Shown piece by piece: positions 11,377 to 24,339 of a DNA stretch of 64,000 nucleotides (position 1 is the first letter of the stretch; the number at the start of each line of letters is the position of its first letter). A program made the position numbers and the translations under genes. The notes beneath the pieces were generated by a model, which saw only the letters and a list, made by a program, of their open reading frames with translations, ran no database searches and had not been told where the DNA came from. Source of the DNA: Hordeum vulgare subsp. vulgare (Eukaryota; Streptophyta; Magnoliopsida; Poales; Poaceae); NCBI RefSeq assembly GCF_904849725.1, contig NC_058518.1, positions 218,500,741-218,564,740 on the forward strand, given 5' to 3'.

Positions 11377-13026
11377 TGATGTCTACTACGCAACCTTCTC
11401 CTTGTAGATGTTGTTGGGCCTCCAAGTGCAGAGGTTTGTAGGACAGTAGCAATTTTCCCTCAAGTGGGTGACCTAAGGTGTATCAATCCGCAGGAGGCGT
11501 AGGATGAAGATGGTCTCTCTCAAGCAACCCTGCAACCAAATAACAAACAGTCTCTTGTGTCCCCAACACACCCAATACAATGGTAAATTGTATAGGTGCA
11601 CTAGTTCGGCGAAGAGATGGTGATACAAGTGCAATATGGATGGTAGATATAGGTTTTTGTAATCTGAAATTACAAAAATAGCAAGGTAACTAAAAGTAAA
11701 AGTGAGCACGAACGGTATTGCAATGCGTGGAAACAAGGCCTAGGGTTCATACTTTCACTAGTGAAGTTCTCTCAACAATGTAACATAATTGGATCATATA
11801 ACTATCCCTCAACGTGCAACAAAGAGTCACTCCAAAGTAACTAATAGAGGAGAACAAACGAAGAGATATTTTCGGGTACGAAACCACCACAAAGTTATTC
11901 TTTCTGATCGATCTATTCAAGAGTTCGTAGTAAAATAACACGAAGCTATTCTTTCCGGTCAATCCATCATCGAGTTCGTACTAGAATAACATCTTAAGAC
12001 ACACATCAATCAAGACCCTAATGTCACCTAGATACTCCATTGTCACCTCAAGTGTCCGTGGGCGTGATTATACGATATGCATCACACAATCTCAGAATCA
12101 TCTATTCAACCAACACATAGAACTTCAAAGACTGCCCCAAAGTTTCTACCGGAGAGTCAAAACGTGTGCCAACCCATATGCATAGATTTCCGATGTCACA
12201 AAACCCGCAAGTTGATTACCAGAACATACATCAAGTACTCACATGAATATCCCATTGTCACCACAGATAGACACGTGCAAGACATACATCAAGTGTTCTT
12301 AAAGACTGAATCCGATAAGATAACTCCAAAGGGAAAACTCAATTCATTACAAGAAGGGAGAGGGGGAAGAACATCATAGGATCCAACTATAGTAGCAAAG
12401 CCCACGGTACATCGAGATCATGACATCTCAAGAACACGAGAGAGAGAGAGAGATCAAACACATAGCTACTGGTACATACCCTCAGCCCCGAGGGTGAACT
12501 ACTCCCTCCTTGTCATGGAGATCGCCGGAATAATGAAGATGGCCACCAGAGATGGATTCCCCCTCCGGCAGGGTGCCGCAATGGGCTCCAGATTGGTTTT
12601 TGGTGGCTACAGAGGCTTGCGGCGGCAGAACTCACGATCTAGGTTTCTTTTTGGGGGTTTCTGTATTTATAGGAATTTATGGCGGTGGGATTACGTCGGT
12701 TGGGCCCACGAGGAGACACAAGCCTGCTAGGCGCGGCCTAGGGGGGCGGGCCTCCTGGGCTTGTGACTCCCTTGAGGCTCTTCTGACCTTCTTCCAAAGC
12801 TTCGGGGGTGTCTTTTGGTCCAAAAAAATCATCGTTATTCCATTTGGACTCCGTTCCGAAAAAGGTCAAAAACTTGGAAAAAACAGAAATTGGCACTAGG
12901 CACTGAGTTAATAGGTTAGTCCCAAAAATGATATAAAATGGCATATTCAAGCATATAAAACATCCAAAGTTGACAAGAAAATAGCATGGAACCCTAAAAA
13001 ATTATAGATATGTTGGAGACGTATCA
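11377..13026 (-). repeat. 3' LTR of WHAM-type element
   Basis: Matches 16654-18310 throughout. It contains a minus-strand TATA box, CTATAAATAC (12662-12671), and an AG dinucleotide run near 12440. The GTTGATGAAG-like and GAGTAGTTCACCC blocks are also shared in outline with the Sabrina LTRs of this window. Confidence 0.88.
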
Positions 13027-15745
13027 AGCATCCCCAAGCTTAACTCCTGCTCGTCCTCGAGTAGGGAAGTGATAAAGACTGAATTTTTGATGTGGAATGC
13101 TACCGAACATATTTGTCCTTTGTAACTTCTTTCTTGTGGCATGAATGTGCAGATCCGTAAGATTCAAAACAATAGTTTACTATTGACATGAAAACAATAA
13201 TACTTCAAGCAAACTAGCAAAGTAATCATGAACTTTTGAAATAACAAGGCCAAAGAAAGTTATCCCTACAAAATCATATAGTCTGGCTATGCTCCATCAT
13301 CCCCACACAACGAATTTAAATCATGCACAACCCCGGTATTGGCCAAGTAATTGTTTTCGCACCCTTACTTTCTTAAACTTTTTCAACTCTCACGCAATAC
13401 ATGAGCGTGAGCCATGGATATAGCACTATAGGTGGAATAGAGTGTGGTGGAGGGTGTGAGGCAAAAAGGAGGAGATGGTCACATTTGATTGGCGTATTAA
13501 TGGGCTATGGAGATGCCCATCAATAGATATCAATGAGAATGAGTAGGGATTGACATGCAATGGATGCACGAGAGCTATAAGTGTGTGAAAGCTCAAAAGG
13601 AAAACTAGTGGGTCTGCACCCAACTTGCTTGCTCACGAAGACCTAGGGAAATTTTGAGGAAGCCCATCATTGGAATATACAAGCCAAGTTATATAATGAA
13701 AATTACCACTAGTATATGGAAGTGACAAAACAAGAGACTCTCTATCATGAAGACCATTCTGCTACTTTGAAGCATAAGTGTGGTAAAGGATAGTAGCATT
13801 GTCCCTTCTCTCTTTTTCTCTCATTTTTTTGTTTGGGCTCTTTGGCCTCTTTTTTAAGTTTTTTATTTCCTCACAAGGGACAATGCTCTAATAATGATGA
13901 TCATCACACTTTTATTTACTTACAACTCAATACTTAGAACAATGATGACTCTATATGAAATGCCTCCCGCAGTGTACCGGGATGTGCAACGATCTAGCTT
14001 AGCGTATGACGTTGAAACATCTTGCTAGCTATCTTACAATCATGCAATGGCAATATGAAAGTGACGGCACATGTCATGAGACGGAACGGTGGGAGTTGCA
14101 TGGCAATATATCTCGGAATGGCTATGAAAATGCCATAATAGGTAGGTATGGTGGCTGTTTTGAGGAAGGTATATGGTGGGTTTGTGCACCGGCGAAAGTT
14201 GCGTCGTACTAGAGAGGCTAGCAATGGTGGAAGGTAAAAGTTCATCTATACCATGGACTCACATTAGTCATAAAGAACTCATATACTTATTGCGAAAGTT
14301 TTTATTAGTAGTCGAAACAAAGTTCTAAACGCATACACCTAGGGGAAGGGTTGGTACGTGTTAACCATCGCGCGATCCCGACCGCCACACAAAGGATGAC
14401 AATCAATAAATCAATTATGCTCCGACTTCCTAACATAGCGGTTCACCATGCGTGCATGCTACGGGAATCACTAACTTCAACACAAGTATTTCTAGATTCA
14501 CAACACCCTACTAACATAACTCTAATATCACTATATCCATATCTCAAAACTAATTGTGAGGAATCAAACTTCTCTTACTAATCAATGCACATGAATATGG
14601 AAGTTTTTATTATATCCTGTTTGGATGCCTATCATCTTTAGGACTAATTTCATAGCACACGCCAATTACCAAGTTACTTAGAGAGAGCACTCTCAAAAAG
14701 ATATAAGTGAAGATCGAGAATTTTTATTTCTACAAAATATGACACCGTCGTTCTCTAAAAAGATCACTAGAGCAAAATTATCTAGCTCAAAAGATATAAG
14801 TGAAACACATGCGAGCTAAATTGCCTAACTCAAAAGATATAAGTGAAGCTCATTGAGTATTCTAGCAAATTCATGATGAGTGCATGTACCTCTCAAAAAG
14901 GTGTGTAGAAAGGATGAATGTGACAAAACAAAAAAGCAAAGACTCCTATGATACACGACGCTCCAAGCAAAACAAATATCATGTGGTGAATAAAAATATA
15001 GCTCCAAGTAACATTATCGATGGATTGAAGACGAAAGAGGGGATGCCTTCCCGGGAAATCTATGGCTTTGGGGTGACTTGGGAATCCCCAAGCTTAGGCT
15101 CTTGCCACTCCTTGTTCCATAGTCCATCGAAACTCAACCCAAAACTTGAAAACTTCACAACACAAGACTTAACGGAACTTCGTGAGATGGGTTAGCATGA
15201 TAATGAGGAGATGAATCACTTGTGGACTGTCAAAACAAGACTCATAATTATTTTCACACAATTCCTGCTGTATATTACTATTTCCACAACTTATATTACT
15301 CAATATAATCTATGGAAACACCAAAACAAGCAAACTATGCATTGAAAACAGAATCTGTCAAAAACAGAACAATTTGTAATGATCTGAATGCTAACCATAC
15401 TTCTGAACCTCCAAAAATTCTTAAACAATTATGACAATTAAGGAAATTTGTATATCAATCATCATCAAAAATAATCAGATCAATATCTCTCTCTGGATAG
15501 GAATTAGAAATGATTTTGTGAGCGCAAAGTTTCTGCCTTTTTCAGCATGATTAAACAACTTTCACCCAAACTACTCATAAAGGCTTTACTTGGCACTTTA
15601 TTGAAATAAAATCTATAAAACATGATTAATATAGTAGCTTAATCATGTGAACACACAAAAACAGTAAGTATACATATTGGGTTGTCTCCCAACAAGCACT
15701 TTTCTTTAATACCTTTCAAGCTAGGCATGATGATTTCAATGATGC
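13027..15745 (-). other. 3' non-coding region of WHAM-type element
   Basis: No ORF of interest in about 2.7 kb. The polypurine tract AAGCTTGGGGATGC (minus strand) abuts the 3' LTR at 13027. A 16-bp word, AAAGATATAAGTGAAG, recurs at about 14695, 14789 and 14831 in a cluster. The homologous region of the element at 59488-63563 carries the same arrangement (about 62726, 62786 and 62829). The region is about 90% or more similar to 61030-63004 by eye. Confidence 0.7.
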
Positions 15746-16529
15746 TCACATAAAAGATAAGGATTGAAACATAATGGATGCATCATGGAGCATATGACTA
15801 GCACATTTAAGTCTAACCCACTTCCTATGCATAGGGATTATGTGATCAAACAATTTATTGGAGCAAGAATCAACTAGCATAGGAAGATAAAACAAGCATG
15901 ACTTCAAAAGTTTCAACACATGGAGAGGAAGCTTGATATTATTGCAATATGTAGAAGCATATGATCCTCTCTCATAATAATTTTCAGTAGCATCATAAAT
16001 GAATTCAACAATATAACCAGCACCTAAAGCATTCCTTTCATGATCTACAAGCATAGAAATTTTACTACTCTCCACAATTGCAAATTTATCCTCATGATTA
16101 ATAGTGGGAGTATCGTAAAAGACTTGAGCACTACAAATTGTTTCCAGATTAAAAGAGTGATGTTCAATGAAAGGATACTCAAGAGTATGACAAGTTTTAT
16201 CATCCCTCTTCTTTATTGCATAATTATCATCACAATAATCATCATAAATAGGGGGCATGCTTTCATCATAATAAATTTGATCATTCAAAGTTGGGGAACT
16301 AAAAAAGATCATCTTCATCAAACATAGCATCCCCAAGCTTGTGGATTTGCATATCATTAGCATCATGGGTATTCAAAGAATTCATACTAAAAACAGTGAA
16401 ATGATTCACATATTTTATGCCAAGCATTCTATGTAATTCTTCTTCTAGCACTTGAGCACAATTTTCCTTCCCATCATTTTCTCGAAAGACATTAAAAAGA
16501 TGAAGCATATGAGGCAACCTTAATTCCAT
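15746..16529 (-). pseudogene. WHAM-type element ORF of unknown function
   Basis: Starts at an ATG (16527-16529) with MELRLPHMLHLFN, about 100 bp inside the PBS, and ends at 15746. One frameshift near 16300 separates the first ~76 codons from the rest; total about 260 codons. It has an acidic, tyrosine-rich centre (YDESMPPIYDDYCDD) and a C-terminal part with paired Cys and His (IPMHRKWVRLKCASHMLHD). No CCHC knuckle, protease, RT or integrase motif is visible. The position right after the PBS is where gag normally lies, so a capsid-like or packaging role is possible but unproven. I recognise it only as an ORF commonly seen in this Triticeae element group. Confidence 0.6.
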
Positions 16530-16626
16530 TTTTTGTAGTTTTATTTTATAGACTAAACTAGTGATAGAACAAGAAACTAAAAGATTCGATTGCAAGATCT
16601 AAAGATATACCTTCAAGTGCTAACCT

Positions 16627-16643
16627 CCCCGGCAACGGCGCCA
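16627..16643 (-). other. Primer-binding site of WHAM-type element
   Basis: TGGCGCCGTTGCCGGGG on the minus strand, 10 nt from the LTR end at 16654. It is the TGG-initial PBS seen in Sabrina-group elements, usually ascribed to tRNA-Asp. Confidence 0.75.
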
Positions 16644-16653
16644 GAAAAGAGCT

Positions 16654-18310
16654 TGATGTCTACTACACAACCTTCTCCTTGTAGACGTTGTTGGGCCTCC
16701 AAGTGCAGAGGTTTGTAGGACAGCAACAATTTTCCCTCAAGTGGGTGACCTAAGGTTTATCAATCCGCGGGAGACGTAGGATGAAGATGGTCTCTCTCAA
16801 GCAACCCTGCAACCAAATAACAAATAGTCTCTTGTGTCCCCAACACACCCAATACAATGGTAAATTGTATAGGTACACTAGTTCGGTGAAGAGATGGTGA
16901 TACAAGTGCAATATGCATGGTAGATATAGGTTTTTGTAATCTGAAATTACAAAAACAGCAAGGTAACTAAAAGAACAAGTGAGCACGAACGGTATTGCAA
17001 TGCGTGGAAACAAGGCCTAAGGTTCATACTTTCACTAGTGAAGTTCTCTCAACAATGATAACATAATTGGATCATATAACTATCCCTCAACGTGCAACAA
17101 AGAGTCACTCCAAAGTAACTAATAGCGGAGAACAAACGAAAAGATTATTGTCGGGTACGAAACCACCACAAAGTTATTCTTTCTGATCGATCTATTCAAG
17201 AGACCGTAGTAAAATAACACGAAGTTATTCTTTCCGTTCAATCCATCATAGAGTTCGTACTAGAATAACACCTCAAGCCACACATCAACCAAGACCCTAA
17301 TGTCACCTAGATACTCCATTGTCACCTCGAGTATCCGTGGGCATGATTATATGATATGCATCACACAATCTCAGATTCATCTATTCAACCAACACATAGA
17401 ACTTCAAAAAGTGCCCCAAATTTCTACCGGAGAGTCAAAACGTGTACCAACCCATATGCATAGGTTCCCGATGTCACGAAACCCGCAAGTTGATCACCAA
17501 AACATACATCAAGTACTCACATGAATATCTCATTGTCACCACAGATACACACGTGCAAGACATACATCAAGTGTTCTTACGGACTCAATCCGATAAGATA
17601 ACTCCAAAGGGAAAACTCAATTCATTACAAGAAGGGAGAGCGGGAAGAACATCATAGGATCCAACTATAGTAGCAAAGCCCGCGGTACATCGAGATCATG
17701 ACATCTCAAGAACACAAGAGAGACATATCAAACACATAGCTACTGGTACATACCCTCAGCCTCGAGGGTGAACTACTCCCTCCTCGTCATGGAGATTGCC
17801 GGAATGATGAAGATGGCCACCGGTGATGGATTCCCCCTCTGGCAGGGTGCCGGAACGGGCTCCAGATTGGTTTTTGGTGGCTACACAGGCTTGCGGCGGC
17901 GGAACTCCCGATCTAGGTTTCTTTTTGGGGGTTTCTATATTTATATGAATTTATGGCGGTGGAATTACGTCAGTTGGGCCCACGAGGAGGTCACAAGCCT
18001 GCTAGGCATGGCCTAGGGGGGCAGGCCTCCTGGCCTTGTGACTCCCTTGTGGCTCTTCTTGCCTTCTTCCAAAGCTTCGGGGGTCTCTTTTGGTCCAAAA
18101 AAAATCATCGCGAAAGTTTTATTCCATTTGGACTCCGTTCTGAAAAAGGTCAAAAACTCTAAAAAAACAGAAACTGGCACTAGGCACTGAGTTAATAGGT
18201 TAGTCCCAAAATTGATATAAAATGGCATATTCATGCATATAAAACATCGAAAGTTGAGAAGATAATAGCATGGAACCATCAAAAATTATAGATACATTGG
18301 AGACGTATCA
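16654..18310 (-). repeat. 5' LTR of WHAM-type element
   Basis: 1,657 bp, adjoining the PBS. Read on the minus strand it runs from TGATACGTCTCC to GTAGTAGACATCA. It is followed on the right by the TSD CCCAC (18311-18315). Confidence 0.88.
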
Positions 18311-18315
18311 CCCAC

Positions 18316-20383
18316 CTCTCTCTCTCTCTCGCTGACAGAAGGGGTTGTGCACGTTTAAATTGAAATCTGCCACGCACACCCCTTCTCTCCCTGGGCAAAT
18401 TTCCTGTGGGTCGGCCGTTCTCGCGCTAGTTTCGGCCCAGAAGGCGCGATGCCTTTTTCTTTTTCCAATTTAGCATAAACTTGAAAAAATCCCCCAGGAT
18501 TAAATAATAGTCCAGATGCAATTATTCCAAATCCTAATTTTTTCTAAAAACCTAAGCTATTTAATGGTATAACTTTTGTAATTTTCATAGAAATATTTTA
18601 ACTATGTGTTAAAATGGTTTTCAAAACTTTTACACTTCAAAACGAGAATCCAATAATTTTTACCAAGCTTATAAGTACCCTAATATTTTACAAAAATGGT
18701 GTGAATTTTTTAAGAAGACTTTATTTTCTCTGTTTTTGCCGTCCTCTTATTTTTGCCCATTAATATTGCGATGATAGATTGCATTGTTAACGAGGGACTT
18801 GGACCAGAAGACTTTGGAGACCCCGAGAGCTTTGTTGAGCTAGGCAAGCAGCCCTTTGGCCATGTCTAGGAAACTAGTTTTATGCATGTCATATAGAACT
18901 TCGTTCCGATCCATTGAATCATGTTGAATTTGTGACCACCTCGGTGGGTTGTCTCCGGAAAGCTCCTCTTTGATACTTGCACTTGGGCATGACCCTACCT
19001 TCCTAAGAGGGTCGTGCGGGTGGGAAGTAGATAGGTTGCTATGTAGATGCTACGCAAATTTGGATGGGAATATGCATGGTAACAGAAAGGAAAAGATTTC
19101 AAAGTCTTTTCGAAAACCCCGTCGGGTGCCACTAATACCCGAGGGAGATGGTGTTGAATTGGGTGATCACTTGGGAATAAGTGGTGTACCAAGAAAAGTT
19201 GTCTGTGTGGTATCCAAAATAGGAGAAATTTAAGATTTGCTAACCATCCCAACCATACATGTGGGACCATGATACCCCTTTATGGGACAGGGATTTTTTG
19301 ATTACCTTGATCGATGCTAGGAAAGAGCCCACAATACTAATGGCGGGAGGGCTGAGTCACCCTCTCGATACGGGGTCGTGCCTGGTAGGGCGACCATGAG
19401 ATATTTTTAGAGGCACCAGGCACACCACTGTGTGCCCTCATGTATGGTATGATCTAGAGCAAGGCTCATATGATTTACATCGTGAGGGATGGCACCAACG
19501 AGTGGAGTCTTTGTTTAGTGTCACCACGGGAAAGACATTGTTCGGGGTGCTTACCTCTGGTATCTAATATACCACATGTCGTGGATGACACGGAAGTTCC
19601 CCGAGTTTTGTGGGCACACCGCGCAACCTCCGAAGAGTAAAAAACTATTCGAATAGTCGTGTCCACGATCAAGGAGATTTGGGTAATCCTGCTTACACTA
19701 TGTCCAGAAGTTTTCGCATAAACCAAGTGTGCGTGTTTGAGAAAAGTGATTGTGTGAGAAAGATGGTAGTGTGATTCATGGGCTATGTCAAACGACTTGG
19801 CTGGACGGTTTGACATGGGATGTTCAACCCTCAGTTGATATTGATATCGGTAACTTGTTCATATGGATATTGGCTACCCTATGATGCATACCTTCCAAGA
19901 TAATTATCATGTCATTGCACTTAAAAAATTAGCTTTCAGAAAATTACCTATTTCGTGCTATATCATGTTTTTTAATACCTTGTTCCACGTCATGGGTTGC
20001 TTGCGAGTACATTCAAAGTACTCATTGGCTTGTCATTGGTTATTTAATTGGCCATGCATGGATGAGCAGGAATATGAGGAAGAGTTCGTTGGTGACGAAC
20101 ATGCGAATTGGACACTTCCTAGTAAGAATGCCTATAGGAATAAGGCAGATGGCATGGGTTCACGCTTTCATTCAAGAATTCTGCTGCTAGTTATGTTTGG
20201 TGTGTCTACCTTCGAGGCCCTATCTATGTAAGACTTGACCTTAATGGTCTCTATTTGTATCAGAGGTATGTATGGATGTAAGACTCTTTTCATTCACCAT
20301 CTGTGTGTTTAGTGAGCATTGATCTCTGGGATCATTGTACACGTGCATTCGGTGATCATGACTTATAAGTCAGGGTCCCCACA
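18316..20383 (+). repeat. 5' LTR of Gypsy element H, U5 part
   Basis: Continues the H LTR after the WHAM-type insertion. The last ~820 bp (19564-20383) match 50338-51157, the surviving 3' LTR end. Both copies finish GGTCCCCACA and here the PBS follows. No gene is visible. ORFs such as 18949-19233 have no recognisable product. Confidence 0.75.
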
Positions 20384-20387
20384 GAGG

Positions 20388-20400
20388 TGGTATGAGAGCC
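20388..20400 (+). other. Primer-binding site of Gypsy element H
   Basis: TGGTATGAGAGCC, one base off the common plant TGGTATCAGAGCC (initiator tRNA-Met), 4 nt after the LTR end at 20383. It fixes the orientation of H as plus. Confidence 0.8.
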
Positions 20401-20543
20401 AGGTTTACTGTAGGAAGCCCTAGTTAGCATGGACGTCAGATAGGATAAACCCCCTTTCAGAAAACTATACCTATTGCCTATACTTAGGAGTTTCTGTACT
20501 TGCTACTTCTTTCACTCTATTTTAAATGCAATACTCACACCCT

Positions 20544-22092
20544 TGCTACTTCTTGAGCTTGCGTTGGTTTTTCCCTTGAAGAGGAAAAGGTGATGCATAA
20601 GAGTAGAGATAAGTATTTCCCTCAGTTTGAGAACCAAGGTATCAATCCAGTAGGGGTATCAACATGAGGCACCAAGGCACCTGCACAAAGACAAACAAAC
20701 TTGCACCCAACGCGATAAAGGGGTTGTCAATCCCTTTACGATTACTTGCAAACTAAGATCTGATAGTGATAATAGGTAAATATAAATAAATAAATAAAAG
20801 TGCAGCAAGGTATTTTTGGTATTTTTGTTTGTAGATCTGAATATATAATGTGTAAAATAGACCCGGGGGCCATAGTGTTCACTAGAGGCTTCTCTCATGA
20901 AAGCAAGTATTACGGTGGGTGAACGTATTACTATCGAGCAATTGATAGAATCGCGCAAAGTCATTACGATATCTAAGGCAATGATCATATATATAGGCAT
21001 CACGTCCGAGACAAGTAGACCGATACTTTCTGCATCTACTACTATTGGTCCAGACATCGACCGCTATCCAGCATGCATCTAGTGTATTAAGTTCATAACA
21101 AACAGAGTAACGCCTTAAGCAAGATAACATGATGTAGAGGGATAAATTCATGCAATATGATATAAACCCCATCGTTTTACCCTTGATGGCAACAACACGA
21201 TGTGTGCCTCGCTACCCCTTCTGTCACTAGGTGAGGACACCGCACGGTATGAACCCAAAACCAAGCACTTCTCCCATTGCAATAATTATAGATCTAGTTG
21301 GCCAAACAAAACCCATAACTCGAAGAGAATTACAAGGATACGAAATCATGCATATAAGAAATTAGAGGAGACTCAAATAATATTCATAGATAATCTAATC
21401 ATAAATCCACAATTCCTCGGATCTCGACAAACACACCGCAACAGAAAGTTACATGGGATAGATCTCCATGAAGATCATGGAGAACTTTGTATTGAAGATC
21501 CAATAGACAGAAGAAGCCATCTAGCTACTAGCTATGGACCCGAAGGTCTGTGGTGAACTACTCACGCATCATCGGAGAGGCAATGGTGTTGGTGAAGAAG
21601 CCCTCCGTGTCCGAATCACCCTTCGATAGGGCACCAGAACGGCCCCCAGATGGGATCTCATGGAAACAGAAGCTTGCGGCGGCGGAAAAGTATTTTCATG
21701 GCTCTCTCTGTTGGTTTCGGGATTTTAGGGAATTTATAGGCAAAAGAGGTAGGGAAATGGAGGGACGAGGAGCCCACAAGCCTGCTAGCCCACCCTGGGG
21801 CGTGCCTAGGGGGCTCGTGGCCTCCTTTGTGGCCCTCTGCCTTGGTTCTCAAGTCTTTTGGATCCCTTCTGTTATGGAAAAAGTCATCCCGAAGGTTTTA
21901 TGACTCCGTTTAATATTGTTATCTAAAAAAGGTTAAAAACACGGAAAAAACAGAAACTGGCACTGGGCACTGAGTTAATAGGTTAGTCCAAAAAATGATA
22001 TAAATAGCATATAAATGCATATAAAACATCCCAAGTTGATAATATAATAGCATGGAACAATCAAAAATTATAGATACGTTGGAGACGTATCA
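20544..22092 (-). mobile_element. Sabrina-type solo LTR
   Basis: A 1,549-bp LTR with no internal region, flanked by the perfect TSD ACCCT (20539-20543 and 22093-22097). On the minus strand it starts TGATACGTCTCC and ends AGAAGTAGCA. It closely matches 59488-61029. A TATA box (CTATAAATT, minus) lies at 21731-21739. Solo LTRs arise by recombination between the two LTRs of one element. It sits between the PBS and the first ORFs of element H. Confidence 0.88.
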
Positions 22093-22114
22093 ACCCTCCC
22101 CTTAAACCTTGTAG

Positions 22115-22694
22115 ATGGCCGTCATACCCGAAGACCTCCTAGCATATGGCTTTCGTCTACTCCTTGAGGACAGCTTGGAGAAGTGCCAGTTCCGCAGATC
22201 ATCCGTTTTCCTTTACCACGAACACTGGGTTGATGCCACCACGAAGGAGTACCCCGTTGATGTGGTCGTGAAGGCAAACGACTCCGTTAGCAGTTGAGAT
22301 AGTTGCATGGAAGGCACTCGTCCACCTTTGAGACATTATTCCAGAGATGGCTGACGAGTCAGCCAATCGCCTGTTTCCTTTCAGGAAAGGTGATATTGGT
22401 GAGAGTTGGACATTGATCCCAACCGTGGAGGATGGAACGCCACTCAGATTCCATACCTATTTGAGCCTCTCCACCGACAGTCTGGCTCACAACCTGATTA
22501 AGGAGTCTGTGAGACTCCATCACGAACTTCACCACACTCGTGAGCTACTCCGACAAGCCAAGGCGAAGCCATACAAGATCAAGAAGGATGGGCCCCCGAG
22601 GGACGACCAGCTGTCGCTTACAGAGGAGGAGTACCCTCAGCCACAGATGCACACACACACACCATCATCGCATGAGTGCAAAGGAGTATCATGA
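22115..22694 (+). pseudogene. Pre-gag ORF remnants of Gypsy element H
   Basis: Two adjoining open segments lie upstream of gag: 22115-22297 (60 codons, frame 2) and 22347-22694 (115 codons, frame 3). The second contains LHHELHHTRELLRQAKAKP, a His/Leu/Arg-rich stretch that could form a helix, followed by a Pro/Glu-rich tail. They lie where some cereal Gypsy elements carry an ORF0. I do not recognise a functional domain. The change of frame implies at least one frameshift if they were once one ORF. Confidence 0.4.
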
Positions 22695-23148
22695 GCTCTT
22701 CATCGATCCACCGGCGAAGAACCATCGGAATGGACCTCCTCGTCCTCCGACCCCCCTCGATACGAGACGATTCCCGTAAGGATGATGAACAGGAGGAAGA
22801 CCCAGAGGAGCGTGAGTATGAGACCGAGCACTCCACCACCAAAATCGGAGAACCCCTAGGGTAGGATAGGTCATGTATCCCTCATGCGAAGTCGAGTCCA
22901 TGTAATGGTTCATATGAAACCATGGGTGCTTGTTGTTTGTTTTATTGTTTGTGTTTTGGTGCAAGTCGTTCTTTTGCCTTAGGTAACATGCCAGTGACTC
23001 CATTGCCTATCTTATTTTAGTATTATGTGTAGGGTCTTTCGACCTTTGACTATTACACTTGCACTATACCAACCCCCTTAGGCGCGTTTTTTCTCTTGAT
23101 GCTTTGTCTTTCCTAAATTAGTTGATTGACTTGGCTGCTCCAAACAAG

Positions 23149-24339
23149 ATGGTGACTGCAACCCACACCAGTACTTTTGGTAACCCCAGCACCAACAAAG
23201 CTAGCAAGGAGCCAGAGGACAGTGGGTCTGCCCAAGCTAGAAATCACCAGGAGCAGCCACGAGGAGACATTCCCCCGCCACCACCTCCACCAGAGAACAT
23301 GACTATAACTCAGTTCCTCCAAGTTCTCCGGGAGGAGAGCCAAGCCAACTCTGCCGCTATGCAGTAGATGTCTTAGACACTTGTGAACAACTAGCAGCAA
23401 GGCATGGACGGCAATGGTCGCTCCACTCTGTCGGAGTTCATGAGGAGTTCACCCCCGACCTTCATCGAGAAAGCTGATCCTTTGGATGCTGATGACTATA
23501 TCCGCACCAACGAAGACCTCCTTGCATTGGTCAACTACAATGAGGACCATGAGAAGGTTCTTTATGCCTCTCACTACCTCGAAGGTACCGCCAGAGCTTG
23601 GTGGGATGGATTCAAGGTCATGCAAGGGGAGCGTGTGATCACCTCAGATGAATTCAAGCAAGGATTTCACACTAACCATATCCCTTCCGGGATTATGGCC
23701 ATCAAGAAGCGGGAATTTCGAGCGCTGAAGAAAGGAAGTAGCTCAGCCAAGAAGTACCTTCAAATGTTCAACCTCTTGTCAAGATATGCGCCTGATGATG
23801 TCAGCATCGAGGCAGCCAAGATAGAACGCTTCATGGAACGACTCCATCAATAACTGCAGTATCAACTTGTTTTCTGTGACTGTCGGACTTTCTTCGAGCT
23901 AGTGAACAAGGCCCTTATGCTTGAAGACAAGTGTCATGCCATGCAAGACACACTCAAGCGCAAGATGATCAACAGTGGTAGTTCCAGCAACCAAAAGACT
24001 CGCCCTGGCAACCAGCCCGAGCAAAGCCAAGCTATCAGCCTCCACAGGCCAGGACTCCTGCACCTCGTCCTAGCTACCAGCCTCAGCAGTATGCAAACCA
24101 TAGGCCGTCATACAACAACCCCAACAACAATGGTGGCAACAACAGCAACTCAGGCCAAGCCACCTGTTTTGGTTGTGGTCAGCCAGGGCGCTACTCGAGG
24201 TCGTGCCCCAACAAGAAGCCCGACGTACCGTGCCCCAATGCACCAAATCAAGGACAAGGTCGTGGAGCACCACCCAAGAACCAAGCTACCTACAACCAGC
24301 ACAACAATGGCAAAGCTCGTGTGAACCACGTCATCGCAC
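23149..24339 (+). pseudogene. Gypsy element H gag, broken
   Basis: Starts at the ATG at 23149. After a proline run (DIPPPPPPPENM, near 23270) the frame meets three TAG stops (23365, 23374, 23392), then a clear Gypsy capsid domain (23404-23853; motifs ADPLDADDY, GTARAWWDG, FKQGFHTNHIP). A TAA follows at 23851. Past 23902 the frame shifts near 24040 into a third frame that contains a CCHC-type knuckle (24165-24206), CFGCGQPGRYSRSC. Its histidine position is Arg (CGC), so zinc binding would be impaired. In the family, Gag forms the particle that packages element RNA. This copy is non-functional. Confidence 0.82.

Larger units (their letters stand above)
11377..18310 (-). mobile_element. Complete non-autonomous LTR element of WHAM/Sabrina group
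   Basis: Bounded by two LTRs of 1,650 and 1,657 bp and by a perfect 5-bp TSD, CCCAC (11372-11376 and 18311-18315). On the minus strand it starts TGATACGTCTCC at 18310 and ends GTAGTAGACATCA at 11377. The interior (13027-16653) has a TGGCGCC-type PBS next to the right LTR, one ORF of about 260 codons and a long 3' non-coding part, with no gag-pol. Mobilisation would depend on proteins from another element. LTR copies differ at about 4% in a 185-bp sample compared by eye. The WHAM name is tentative. Confidence 0.85.

Noticed and set aside
14690..14850. A CRISPR-like repeat array
   Set aside because: There are only three copies of a short word with uneven spacing, in plant retrotransposon DNA. 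CRISPR is not expected.
15884..16327. Antisense ORFs over the WHAM-type ORF
   Set aside because: These are mirror frames of the AT-rich ORF on the minus strand, with no motif of their own.
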